Origin: Propionibacterium sp.
Lineage (GTDB): Bacteria > Actinomycetota > Actinomycetes > Propionibacteriales > Propionibacteriaceae
Direction of reading: 5' to 3'
Assembly (NCBI GenBank): GCA_022837595.1
Contig: JALHFX010000007.1
Location: forward strand, 1-49,282
Length of the DNA: 49,282 nucleotides
The notes under the pieces are model-generated. The model had not been told where the DNA came from. It made no database searches and worked only from the letters and a program-made list of their open reading frames with translations. The position numbers and the translations under genes were made by a program. Positions 16,799 to 25,800 of this stretch are shown here, in pieces; positions within the stretch are counted from its first letter, which is position 1, and each line of letters begins with the position of its first letter.

Positions 16799-17731
16799 TC
16801 AGGGCCTTCGCAGGCAGCGTCGGCAGGCGTGTTCTTCGTCCGTCCAGCCGAGCTGATGCCGGAGATCGGCCACCATCGCTGCGGCTCGACATGGAGCGTT
16901 GACGCACTGATGCCATCCGAACCGGAGGGTCGTTTTGCCGCGTGCGGTGTGGTAATTATCACGGTCCATGTCTCGGAAGGCATCAACGCCGTCGTGTCCC
17001 AGTCGACCATCCAGCTCGACGATCAACCCTTCGTCGTAGTAGACATCCCGGAAGTAGCCGCGGCTGCGGACCTGCCGTCGTCCGCCCGATAGCCCATGCG
17101 CTCGCTCAACGTTGCGTAGATAGGCGTATTCGAGCGGGCTGTGCACGCCTTGCTCGGCATCCGCGAGTATTTCTTTGAGCTCCGCGCGGATCGGATGCCG
17201 TGAAATCTCATCGAGTTGCTCGCGCAGCCTGCTCGCGGTCGTCTTGCGGCTGCCGACTGCGAGCATCACCCAGTGCAGGGCGCGTCCGGGTTCGGTCGCG
17301 CACAAATCGATGATGACCCGCTCGATCGGCACTCGTGGTAGCTCCCCCATCGCGCGGAACGGCGTCCGGGTCCGCGAGAAACGCCACCAGCTGTTCGGGG
17401 GCCGATAGCTCGCGCTGAAGGGCAAGAGGAAATGGATCGGCAGTTCTTCTTCAGCGATGATCGAGTCCAACCGCAAGGCAGCTTTTCCGGTGCTCGCAGC
17501 CTCCGGCCCGCCCACAAGTGCTCCCGCCCATGCCAGGCTCGACCAGGCGGGCTTCATGGCGTGCGTGAGGTAAATGCCCGAACTGAGTCTCGTCCAGTAG
17601 CCATCGGTGACGAGCTTCCGCACGGTCTTCGCAGGCATACCGAGTTGGAGTGCTTGTTCCCAGGTCACGATTCCGGCCTGGCGATCTGCCAGACCGTTGA
17701 GCGGTTCAGGAAATGCGGGGCGCGAGTGCAT
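16799..17731 (-). CDS. DUF559 nuclease-like protein with AbiEi-type N-terminal domain
   Basis: 310 residues from ATG 17731. The N-terminal ~70 residues ('GIVTWEQALQLGMPAKTVRKLV', 'LSSGIYLTH') match the AbiEi-type winged-helix domain seen in many actinobacterial proteins; the C-terminal ~110 residues ('DVYYDEGLIVELDGRLGH', 'RDNYHTARGKTTLRFGW') match DUF559, a Vsr-like PD-(D/E)XK nuclease fold with candidate residues D, E-L-D and R. Function in this family is not established; antitoxin, nuclease and mobile-element roles have been suggested by fold. The open frame extends upstream to 17989, but that part runs through repeat elements and is unlikely to be translated. The gene lies between two palindromic-repeat clusters whose cores point in opposite directions. 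Confidence 0.8.
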   Translation of the reverse strand: MHSRPAFPEPLNGLADRQAGIVTWEQALQLGMPAKTVRKLVTDGYWTRLSSGIYLTHAMKPAWSSLAWAGALVGGPEAASTGKAALRLDSIIAEEELPIHFLLPFSASYRPPNSWWRFSRTRTPFRAMGELPRVPIERVIIDLCATEPGRALHWVMLAVGSRKTTASRLREQLDEISRHPIRAELKEILADAEQGVHSPLEYAYLRNVERAHGLSGGRRQVRSRGYFRDVYYDEGLIVELDGRLGHDGVDAFRDMDRDNYHTARGKTTLRFGWHQCVNAPCRAAAMVADLRHQLGWTDEEHACRRCLRRP

Positions 17732-18357
17732 ACCGAAAGTCTGGCCATTTGAGCCCGCCGCATATCGGACAAATCCGGTTCTGTGGATAACTCGGCGAGG
17801 TTCGTAAGACGTCAACCGAGGTTCTGGAGGCCAAACCAGATGATGGCCGCCGAGCCGGACGATGGCCAGTGAGGCCTCCTCCCGCTCCCTCCCAGTCACG
17901 GATCGTGTAGGCACAGCGCTCATGACGGGCTCGGAAGCTACACAATCCCGGAGGGATAGCAGGGGCCCCACCGGATCGTGTAGGTGCAACGCCGGTGACG
18001 GGCTCAGAAGCTACACAATCCGGGAGAGATAGCGGGGGCTGCATTGCATCGTGTAGGCACAGCACCTGTGACGGGCCCCGAAACTACACAATCCGAGAAG
18101 AGAGGACGCGGCACCCGGAAACCACGCCATCCGGGAGGAGAGGACGCGGGGCCCTGAAACTACACAATCCGGGAGAGAGCGAGGCCCATCGTGTAGGCGC
18201 AGCACCTGTGACGGGCCCCAGAGCTACACAATCCGGGAGGGAAAGAGGGATCCCGGGAGGAGAGGAGGAATGTGGGACGCAGGCGCGGGACTCGCCCCAC
18301 CGGGACGCAGGCACGGGACTCGCCCGACCCGGACGAGCAGGACGATCAGGACGGGAG
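17732..18357. repeat. Palindromic-element cluster 2: four 49-bp units plus half units, and a 28-bp repeat
   Basis: Gap between the 5' end of the DUF559 gene and the 3' end of the NUDIX gene. Full elements at 17900-17948, 17973-18021, 18046-18094 and 18186-18234 carry the same arms as cluster 1 but the core is reversed (GACGGGCTC on the plus strand). Two right-half copies lie at about 18106-18132 and 18143-18170. 18274-18329 is a separate 28-bp unit repeated twice (gggacgcaggc..). 17732-17899 has no clear feature apart from a single DnaA-box-like 9-mer. Confidence 0.88.
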
Positions 18358-18849
18358 CTAACGCGGCAAGCCCTCCAGTACGGCATCAACCGGGTTGGCG
18401 ACCGCTAGCCGGATGCGGGCCAGGTCAGAGGCGGGGATCGACTCAGGGAGTGCGTCCAGGGCGACCCAGCCGGTGTCGACAGATTCGTCGTCCCCTACGA
18501 TCGGCTCGCCGCTCACCCAGCGCGCCCGCACGATGTGATCGAGATAGTAGGTGACATCGCCGTTCGAATAGTGCACCGGCCCGTGCGGCATGGTACCGAC
18601 AAGCCGGTCGATCTCGATCACGACACCGGTTTCCTCCAGGCATTCCCGCTTCGCAGCCGCAGCCACTGACTCGGCCGGTTCCATGATTCCCTTGACCGGC
18701 GTCCAAGTACCGTCGTCCGAACGCCGCACCAAAAGCACCTCCTCGGGCACGTCGAGCGGCCGCAACACCACCGCAGTCACGCCCGGTAACCAGAGCGGAT
18801 CATTACCGATCTTTGACCGTAAAGCCAGAACAAACTCAGGAGTAGGCAT
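18358..18849 (-). CDS. NUDIX hydrolase
   Basis: 163 residues with a complete NUDIX box: G54-X5-E60-X7-R68-E69-X2-E72-E73-X-G ('GIMEPAE...KRECLEETGV'), whose glutamates bind the catalytic metal. Hydrolyses nucleoside diphosphates linked to another group; the substrate cannot be assigned. Divergent from the carboxylase alpha gene with only 21 bp between the ATGs. Confidence 0.9.
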   Translation of the reverse strand: MPTPEFVLALRSKIGNDPLWLPGVTAVVLRPLDVPEEVLLVRRSDDGTWTPVKGIMEPAESVAAAAKRECLEETGVVIEIDRLVGTMPHGPVHYSNGDVTYYLDHIVRARWVSGEPIVGDDESVDTGWVALDALPESIPASDLARIRLAVANPVDAVLEGLPR

Positions 18850-18870
18850 GAGATAAGTAGACTCCCGTTC
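18850..18870. promoter_or_regulatory. 21-bp bidirectional start region, NUDIX / accA3
   Basis: The whole spacer between two divergent ATGs is 21 bp. TAGACT (18858-18863) lies 7 nt before the accA3 ATG. On the other strand the same bases read AGTCTACTTATCTC before the NUDIX ATG. Neither gene has room for a leader or ribosome-binding site, so both are likely leaderless from overlapping promoters. Confidence 0.5.
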
Positions 18871-20622
18871 ATGACGATCACCAAGCTGCTGGTGGCCAAC
18901 CGCGGCGAAATCGCGGTCCGTATCATCCGAGCTGCGAGGGACGCAGGCATCACCGCTGTCGCTGTCTACGCAGATTCCGATTCCGCCGCGCTCTTCGTGG
19001 AGCTGGCCGATGAGGCATTCGCGCTCAACGGGGCAACACCGGCCGAGACCTACCTCGATATCGGGAAACTACTGGCCATCGCTGAACAAAGCGGTGCCGA
19101 TGCCGTACATCCCGGCTACGGTTTCCTTTCGGAAAACGCCGAATTCGCGCAGGCGGTCATCGACGCCGGCTTGATCTGGGTCGGGCCACCTCCTGCGGCC
19201 ATTGAGGCTCTCGGTAACAAGGTTGAAGCGCGCTATATCGCCCAAAAGGTCGGCGCCCCGCTCGTGCCCGGCACCGCTGATCCGGTGGCGGACGCGGACG
19301 AGGTCGTCGCTTTCGCCGATGCGCATGGCCTGCCGATCGCCATCAAGGCTGCCCATGGCGGCGGAGGCCGCGGACTGAAGGTCGCCCGCGAGCGCGCCGA
19401 GATCCGCGAGATGTTCGAGTCGGCGACTCGCGAAGCGGTTACTGCTTTCGGACGCGGCGAATGCTTCGTCGAGCGTTATCTCGATTGCCCCCGCCACGTT
19501 GAGACGCAGTGTCTGGCAGACCAGCACGGGCAGGTCGTCGTGGTGTCGACCCGCGACTGCTCATTACAGCGCCGCCACCAGAAACTCGTCGAAGAAGCCC
19601 CGGCACCATTCCTGACCGACGAGCAGGTCACCCGGCTCTACGAGTCGAGCAAGGCGATCCTGAGGGAAGCCGGATACGTCGGTGCCGGCACCTGCGAGTT
19701 CTTGGTCGGCGTAGATGGCACGATCAGCTTCCTCGAGGTCAACACCCGGCTGCAAGTGGAGCACCCAATCAGCGAAGAGGTGACCGGGTGGGATCTGGTC
19801 CGCTGGCAGTTCGCGATCGCCGAAGGCGCGCACCTGCCCGAAACAGATGCCGTGGTCAGAGGGCATTCGATCGAGTTCCGGATCAATGCCGAGGATCCCG
19901 GACGCGGTTTCATGCCGGCACCGGGCACACTCACTCGCTGGCGTCCACCCTGTGGCCCCGGAGTGCGCATTGACGAGGGATACCGGCGAGGCATGACGGT
20001 ACCGGGTGCCTTCGATTCATTGCTCGGCAAACTGATCGTCACGGGATCGACCCGCGATGAGGCGCTGGCCCGAGCACGCCGCGCACTCGACGAGTTCTTG
20101 ATCGAGGGGATGCCCACCGTGGCACCGTTCCATCAAGCTGTTCTGCGAGATCCGGCGTTCACCGCGGTCGACGGTCACTTCGGCGTCTTCACCAACTGGA
20201 TCGAAACCGCCTTCGTCAACACCATCGAACCCTATATCGGTGAACTCGGTGAACCTGATCCCCACACCCCGTCGAAGGTCGTCGTGGTCGAGGTCAATGG
20301 TCGCCGTCTCGAGGTCAAGGTGCCGGCAAATCTGGGCGGCGGCAGCGGGCCGACCAAGCCCAAGAAGCCAACCCGCCGGGCGCGCGCGATCAACCCGGTC
20401 GATCAATCGGACGCCCTAACCTCACCGATGCAGGGCACCATCGTGAAGACCGCGGTCGCCGACGGCGATACCGTCGAAGAAGGCGACCTGATCGTCGTGC
20501 TGGAAGCGATGAAGATGGAGCAGCCGATCAGTGCTCATCACGCAGGTGTCGTGCGGGATCTGGTAGCGGTCGGCACATCGTTGACCTCCGGCGAGGTTAT
20601 CTGCCTGATCTCTGAGGTGTAA
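18871..20622 (+). CDS. accA3: Acyl-CoA carboxylase alpha subunit (biotin carboxylase + BCCP)
   Basis: 583 residues. Biotin carboxylase domain about 1-450: 'LVANRGEIAVRIIRAARDAG', 'HPGYGFLSENAEFA', the ATP-grasp loop 'KAAHGGGGRGLK', 'VEVNTRLQVEHPISEEVTG'-type motif. A Pro/Lys/Arg linker (about 490-505) precedes the biotinyl domain ending with 'EAMKMEQP', where Lys is the biotinylation site. Supplies carboxybiotin to the AccD-type subunit encoded at 13005; BirA (12140) loads the biotin. The length is normal for AccA3-type proteins. ATG 18871 has TAGACT 7 nt upstream. Confidence 0.96.
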   Translation: MTITKLLVANRGEIAVRIIRAARDAGITAVAVYADSDSAALFVELADEAFALNGATPAETYLDIGKLLAIAEQSGADAVHPGYGFLSENAEFAQAVIDAGLIWVGPPPAAIEALGNKVEARYIAQKVGAPLVPGTADPVADADEVVAFADAHGLPIAIKAAHGGGGRGLKVARERAEIREMFESATREAVTAFGRGECFVERYLDCPRHVETQCLADQHGQVVVVSTRDCSLQRRHQKLVEEAPAPFLTDEQVTRLYESSKAILREAGYVGAGTCEFLVGVDGTISFLEVNTRLQVEHPISEEVTGWDLVRWQFAIAEGAHLPETDAVVRGHSIEFRINAEDPGRGFMPAPGTLTRWRPPCGPGVRIDEGYRRGMTVPGAFDSLLGKLIVTGSTRDEALARARRALDEFLIEGMPTVAPFHQAVLRDPAFTAVDGHFGVFTNWIETAFVNTIEPYIGELGEPDPHTPSKVVVVEVNGRRLEVKVPANLGGGSGPTKPKKPTRRARAINPVDQSDALTSPMQGTIVKTAVADGDTVEEGDLIVVLEAMKMEQPISAHHAGVVRDLVAVGTSLTSGEVICLISEV

Positions 20623-20645
20623 CACCGCGCAGGTGGACCACGACC

Positions 20646-21218
20646 GTGCATGATGACCGATCTTCAAGGGGTTCCGCTAAGGGATCACGGCAAGGTCCTG
20701 ACACCGACCCCATTTGGCCAGGGCACGCGGTGCTGCAGATACCGGTCGCTGAAATGGAAGACTGGATCGTCAACCGAACCCGGTACTACGATCCGTCATT
20801 CGTGAGTGACGACCCGGAGTTTCGTCACGCGCACATTACGGTACTCGCGCCGATGATCGAGTGGCATCTGGACGCGATCGGCGAGCTGGCCGAGAGCGTG
20901 CGGCCATTCGACTTCGAGTTGGATCGTCTGGATGTCTTCTCGGACGGCACCATCTATCTTCATGTCGATCCGGTCGTCCGCTTCAAACAGTTGACCGCCG
21001 CGGCCTGGCAGGCTCACCGGGACGTACGCCCCTTCGGAGGAGATGACCCGCTGCCCCATCTGACCCTGGACCGAATCTCGGATGCCGTGGGGTTGGAGTC
21101 CACAGCCAGGCTGCTGAACCGGTCGCTACCCATTCACGGACGAGCCGAGTCGCTGGAGCTGGTCTGGTATCGAAGCAACCAATGCCATCTCATCCGACGC
21201 TGGCCGTTGAGCGGCTGA
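20646..21218 (+). CDS. 2'-5' RNA ligase / 2H phosphoesterase superfamily protein
   Basis: 190 residues with two H-X-T motifs, H63-I-T65 in 'HAHITVLAP' and H138-L-T140 in 'LPHLTLDR', the hallmark of the 2H (LigT-like) phosphoesterase fold. Acts on cyclic or 2',5'-linked phosphates in RNA or nucleotides; the exact substrate is unknown. The GTG start at 20646 is uncertain: the first conserved strand begins near residue 27, so a later GTG (about 20730) is possible. It follows accA3 by 23 nt on the same strand and may be cotranscribed. Confidence 0.8.
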   Translation: MHDDRSSRGSAKGSRQGPDTDPIWPGHAVLQIPVAEMEDWIVNRTRYYDPSFVSDDPEFRHAHITVLAPMIEWHLDAIGELAESVRPFDFELDRLDVFSDGTIYLHVDPVVRFKQLTAAAWQAHRDVRPFGGDDPLPHLTLDRISDAVGLESTARLLNRSLPIHGRAESLELVWYRSNQCHLIRRWPLSG

Positions 21219-21241
21219 TTCAGCGTCCCGGTCGGGTCAAC

Positions 21242-21294
21242 GAAAAAGCGCCTCGATTAAGTCAGGCCCAGCTGAGCCTGGATCATCGAGGCGC
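21242..21294 (-). terminator. Intrinsic terminator of ptsH (possibly bidirectional)
   Basis: GCGCCTCGAT (21248-21257) pairs perfectly with ATCGAGGCGC (21285-21294); inside, CAGGC (21263-21267) pairs with GCCTG (21276-21280). On the minus strand the stem is followed by TTTTT (21243-21247), the classical arrangement for ending ptsH transcription; in the plus direction it may also stop the 2H-phosphoesterase transcript. Confidence 0.75.
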
Positions 21295-21369
21295 CTTCGA
21301 CACCCTGTCTTCGGATAGTCAGAACCCAAACGGTCCCACTACCTGAAGTCAGGGGGACTGAGCGAGGGA

Positions 21370-21627
21370 TTAAGCGTCGAGGTCGGACGCAACCAACGCA
21401 GCGATTGCTTCCACTGCTTCTTCGTTATCGGACTCGATCGTCACCTCGGCGCCGTTCTCGGCACCCAGGGTCATGATGAGCAGCACCGAGGAAGCGTCGA
21501 CTGGGTCGCCGTCGCCGAGAGCGATGGTGATCTCTTCGTCGTATTCACCCGCAGCAGCGGCGACGGTTGCGGCAGGACGGGCGTGCAACCCGACGGAAGA
21601 ACCAACAGCGACGGTCTTCTTGGCCAT
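21370..21627 (-). CDS. ptsH: Phosphocarrier protein HPr
   Basis: 85 residues. 'SSVGLHARPA' places the phosphorylated His at position 15; Ser46 lies in 'DASSVLL', the position of the HPr-kinase site in low-GC bacteria. It passes phosphate from enzyme I (not in the window) to EIIA domains such as that of FruA at 27577. ATG 21627 is chosen for its AAAGGAG box 8 nt upstream and the usual HPr length. The leader of about 57 nt contains a 6-bp hairpin (GAGACC 21654-21659 / GGTCTC 21673-21678). Confidence 0.96.
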   Translation of the reverse strand: MAKKTVAVGSSVGLHARPAATVAAAAGEYDEEITIALGDGDPVDASSVLLIMTLGAENGAEVTIESDNEEAVEAIAALVASDLDA

Positions 21628-21690
21628 GGCATATCTCCTTTTGATCGGCTTATGAGACCACACTAATGGACCGGTCTCCAACTGACAGGA

Positions 21691-21720
21691 ATCTTACGGC
21701 CTATCCCGACAAGCCGTAAG
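21691..21720 (-). promoter_or_regulatory. ptsH promoter overlapped by an 8-bp inverted repeat
   Basis: Minus-strand -35 TTACGG (21714-21719) and -10 TAAGAT (21691-21696) are 17 bp apart. The perfect inverted repeat CTTACGGC (21693-21700) / GCCGTAAG (21713-21720) has one arm on each hexamer, so a dimeric protein bound to it would cover the whole promoter. A sugar-responsive repressor is the natural candidate, perhaps the DeoR-type protein at 26693. Confidence 0.55.
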
Positions 21721-21821
21721 CTCGATCACGATTTTCCGTCTTTCATTCGGAGACTTCGCAGGTCAAGCCGTTAGTAGACGGCTTAGATCGGGTGGATTCC
21801 TAGGCCATCACCAGCCAGCCT

Positions 21822-21874
21822 TCACAAAGAACCAACCGTCACTAAGAACCAACCGTCACAAAGAGGAAGTGATG
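21822..21874. repeat. 17-bp tandem repeat across the stop of the DHOD-like gene
   Basis: Units ACAAAGAACCAACCGTC (21824-21840) and ACTAAGAACCAACCGTC (21841-21857) are followed by ACAAAGA inside the coding end. On the minus strand TGA recurs at 21858-21856 (the real stop), 21841-21839 and 21824-21822, each 17 nt apart. Confidence 0.85.
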
Positions 21875-22851
21875 ACTTTCATGTACTGGGCGCGCTCGAA
21901 CTCACCGGGATCGGGGACATTCGCCGCACTCATCGAACCCTGGAGCTGCCGCACCGACTCGTAGTCGTGTTCGTCCATCCAGGTATTCAGTTCGCGTAAC
22001 ATCGCCGCCAGATGTCCCGGCCCCCTACTCAACAAGGCAGAGGTCGTACACGCCACATCAGCACCCACCAGCAGCGCTTTGAGCGCATCCAGACCGCTGT
22101 GGACCCCGGAGGTCGCAGCCAGCGACAGATCCGGACGTTGAGCCCGCAGTATCCCGATCCAGCGCAGCGGGAAACGCAGCTCGTCGGGTGTGGAAAGAGA
22201 CAGTCGACTTTCCAGGCTCAGCGAATCCAGGTCCACCTCTGCACCGTAGAACCGGTTGAAGAGCACCAGGCCGTCGGCCCCAGCTTGTTGGGCCCGACCC
22301 GCGAACGAACTGAGTCCTGTGATGTGCTGCGAGAGCTTCACAGCCAGCGGCACCTGAATGCGTCCACTCACGGTCTCGATGATCTGCAGATAGCGCGCCT
22401 CGACATCGGCGGACGATTCGTCCGGATCGGTGTTGACCGAGAAGAGATTCAACTCGACCGCATCGGCACCGGCGTCGGCGAGCATCTGCGCGTACCTCGC
22501 CCAATCCCCCACTCTGGAACCGTTGACGCTGGCGATCACCGGGATATCAACAAGCTGCTTGGCCCGGCGCAGCCAGTCGATATGGCGGCTGGGCCCGATC
22601 TCGGAGAAATCGATCGTCGGTAGCGGTGCCGAAGCGAACTCTGCGAAATCATCGCCGGTGTCCATCAGATCGGACGCCGCCAGCTCTTCGGCCTCGGCCT
22701 CCTCCTGAAAGAGGCTCGGCAGCACGACCGCGCCTGCACCGGCCGAAGCCAGCTGTAAGAGCGACTCCTCGCGTCCGGTGAGCGGGCTGCACGAGGCGAT
22801 GATCGGCGAGCCCAGCTCCAACCCCAGATATGACGTCTTCAGATCGGCCAT
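21856..22851 (-). CDS. Dihydroorotate dehydrogenase-like FMN protein
   Basis: 331 residues, TIM-barrel of the DHOD family: 'YLGLELGSPIIASCSPLTG', 'VIASVNGSRVGDW', 'AVELNLFSVN', 'PLAVKLSQHI', 'GLVLFNRFYG', 'AATSGVHSGLDALKALLVGAD'. It belongs to the 'DHOD-like' group often encoded next to pyruvate:ferredoxin oxidoreductase rather than to true PyrD; the exact reaction is not known. It follows nifJ by 2 nt on the same strand, so both are expressed together, and an FMN-linked role in the same redox pool is an inference. Confidence 0.85.
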   Translation of the reverse strand: MADLKTSYLGLELGSPIIASCSPLTGREESLLQLASAGAGAVVLPSLFQEEAEAEELAASDLMDTGDDFAEFASAPLPTIDFSEIGPSRHIDWLRRAKQLVDIPVIASVNGSRVGDWARYAQMLADAGADAVELNLFSVNTDPDESSADVEARYLQIIETVSGRIQVPLAVKLSQHITGLSSFAGRAQQAGADGLVLFNRFYGAEVDLDSLSLESRLSLSTPDELRFPLRWIGILRAQRPDLSLAATSGVHSGLDALKALLVGADVACTTSALLSRGPGHLAAMLRELNTWMDEHDYESVRQLQGSMSAANVPDPGEFERAQYMKVITSSL

Positions 22852-22853
22852 GG

Positions 22854-25800
22854 TCAGTTCTCCTTCGCGCCTGGTTCGGCCTCGTCACTTGCGGCCGCGG
22901 GCTCGACGGGCAACGCCCGCTGCACACCGGCCAGCTGACTGTAGTAGCGCCATCGTTCGTCCGCATCGGCTTGCGCGAGCGCAAAGAGCCTCGCGGCGCG
23001 TTCGGGATTCGACCGTTTGAGCATCGCAAAACGTGCCTCATCGGCCATGAAGTCGGCGACTGCACCGACCGGCGCCTTCGAATCAAGATGCAGCGGTACG
23101 CCGCCGGTCTCCTCGGTCGGGCGGAAGCGGTAGAGCGGCCAGTAGCCCGTTGCTACCGCGTTCGCTTGATGGGTCATCGAGGTCTGCATATCGATGCCGT
23201 GGGCGATGCAGGTGCTGTAGGCGATCACGATGCTCGGGCCGTCCCAGGCCTCCGCCTCGAGCAGTGCGCGAACCGTCTGTTGCTGGTTCGCGCCCATCGC
23301 GATCTGGGCGACATAGACGTTGCCGTAGGCCTGCGCGATCATGCCGAGATCCTTCTTCGGGGAAGCCTTGCCCGCAGTCGCGAACTTCGCTGAGGCGCCG
23401 CGCGGTGTCGCCTTCGAAGCCTGACCACCGGTATTCGAGTAGACCTCGGTGTCGAGCACCAAGACATTGACGTTATGCCCCGATCCGAGCACATGATCCA
23501 AGCCACCCGAGCCGATGTCGTAGGCCCAGCCGTCACCGCCGACAATCCAGACACTCTTGGTGACCAGCTCGTCGGCAAGGCTGAGCAGCGTGGTCGCCTT
23601 CGCGTCCTCGATACCAGCGAGCTGACTCTTGAGCTCGGCAACCCGCTCGCGTTGGGCGGCGATACCGGTCTCATTGGACTGGTCGGCGTCCAGAATGCCG
23701 CTCACCAGGTCGGGGTCCAACTGGCTGCTCAGCTCGCCGAGCAGTCGCCTGGCCTGAGTATTCTGCATCTCCCACGCCAATCGCAGGCCCAGACCGAATT
23801 CGGCGTTGTCCTCGAAGAGCGAGTTACTCCAGGCCGGGCCACGCCCATCGGCATTGGTAGTGAAAGGGCTGGTCGGCAGGTTGCCGCCATAGATGGACGA
23901 GCAGCCGGTCGCGTTCGCCATGATCAGCCGATCGCCGAAGAGTTGGGTCAACGTGCGGATATACGGCGTCTCGCCGCAGCCGGAGCAAGCCAGCGAGAAT
24001 TCGAAGAGTGGCTCGAGCTGGGCCGCACCCTTCACCTGATCGTGACGCACCTTCGAACGGTCGAGATCGGGGATGCCCAGGAAGTAGTCGAAGTTCGCAC
24101 GTTCGACCTCCAAGTGCTCGCGGCGCGGTTCCAGATTGATCGACTTGTGCTTGACCTCGGTCTTCGAACGGGCTGGGCAGACATCAACACAGATCCCGCA
24201 GCCGGTGCAGTCGTCCGGGGCGACCTGGACGATCAACTGGTGGCCCTTGAGATTGCGGTCCTTGAAGACCTTCGATTGGAAGGTCTCGGGCGCGTCGGCC
24301 AATTGCTCGTCGGGAGTGACCTTGATTCGAATCGCGGAGTGCGGGCAGACGATCGCGCACTTGCCGCAGTCGATGCAGAGGCTGGGATCCCAGATCGGGA
24401 TCTCCTCGGCGATGCCTCGCTTCTCGAACTTGGCGGTACCACTGGGCCAGGTGCCATCCACCGGCATCGCGCTGACCGGCAAAAGATCGCCTTCACCACG
24501 CAGCATGGTCGCGGTGACCTGCTTGACGAAATCGGGAGCGTGAGCCGGCATCGGCGGCATCCGATGCCGGGCGGCTTCGTCGGTTTCGGTGATCCTGAGC
24601 GGGGCGAGCGCGCTGATCGCACCGTCGATGGCGGCGAAGTTGCGCTCGACGACCGCACGCCCGCGACGACCATAGGTCTGCTCGGCCGAAGCCTTGATTC
24701 GTTCGATCGCATCTTCGCGTGCCACGACCCCTGACAGGTAGAAGAAGCAGGGCTGCATCACGGTATTGATGCGTTTCCCCAAGCCGGCGGCGTGTGCGAC
24801 GGCCGCGGCGTCAATCACCCAAACCGACAGTTCGCGTTCGGTGATCAGCTCGCGGATCTCTTGGGGCAGCTCATCCCAGGTTTTGTCCCCGTGCGGCGAG
24901 TTGAGCAGCACTGTGGCACCTGGCTTGGCCAGGTCGAGGGTGCGCATGCTGAAGAGCAGTTCAAACTGGTGTACCGCAACGAAATCGGCTTGGTCGATGA
25001 GATAGGCCGAATTGATCGGTTTGTCACCGAAGCGCAGATGGCTGACAGTGGTGGCTCCGGACTTTCGAGAGTCGTAGACGAAGTAGCCCTGCGCATACCG
25101 ACCGGGGTCGGAGCCGATGATCTTGACAGTGTTCTTGGATGCTCCCACGGTGCCGTCAGAGCCGAGGCCGAAGAAGACGGCGGTGAGTGCGTCAGATGAG
25201 GCGCGGAAGTCGGAGGGCACCGACAGCGAGAGATGCGTCACGTCGTCATTGATACCGACGGTGAACCGCTTCTTCGGCTGCTCGGCCTGCAACTCGGCGA
25301 AGACTGCGGCCGCCATCGCCGGAGTGAATTCCTTACTTGAAAGACCGTAACGTCCACCGATGATCGATGGCATTCCGGCATCGAAGTGGGTTGAGTTCTC
25401 GGCGGCTGCGATCATCACATCTGCGAAGAGCGGTTCGCCGGCAGCGCCTGGCTCCTTCGTCCTGTCCAGCACCGCGATCGACTTCGTGCTCGCCGGCAGC
25501 GCAGCCAGCAGTTCAGCGGCAGGGAACGGACGATAAAGGCGCAACGTCGCGACGCCAACCTTCTCACCGCGGGCCACCAACTCGTCGACCGCCTCGCAGG
25601 TGGTTCCCCAGGCCGAACCGAGCACGATGACCACGCGCTCGGCGTCGGGAGCGCCGTGATAGTCGACCAGCGAGTAGCTGCGTCCGGTGCGCTCGGCCAG
25701 CTCGGCGAAGACCTCGGTGACGATCTCGGGCACCGCATCGTAGAAGAGGTTGGACGCTTCGCGCGCTTGGAAGAAGACATCGGGGTTTTGTGCGGTGCCG

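Noticed and set aside
17782..17790. Perfect DnaA box (TTATCCACA, minus strand) upstream of the DUF559 gene
   Set aside because: Only one copy; a single 9-mer is expected by chance about once in this length. No AT-rich unwinding region or dnaA/dnaN genes, so not an origin.
17732..17989. Upstream extension of the DUF559 frame by 86 codons
   Set aside because: The extension runs through a palindromic element and lacks similarity; the conserved N-terminal domain begins just after ATG 17731.
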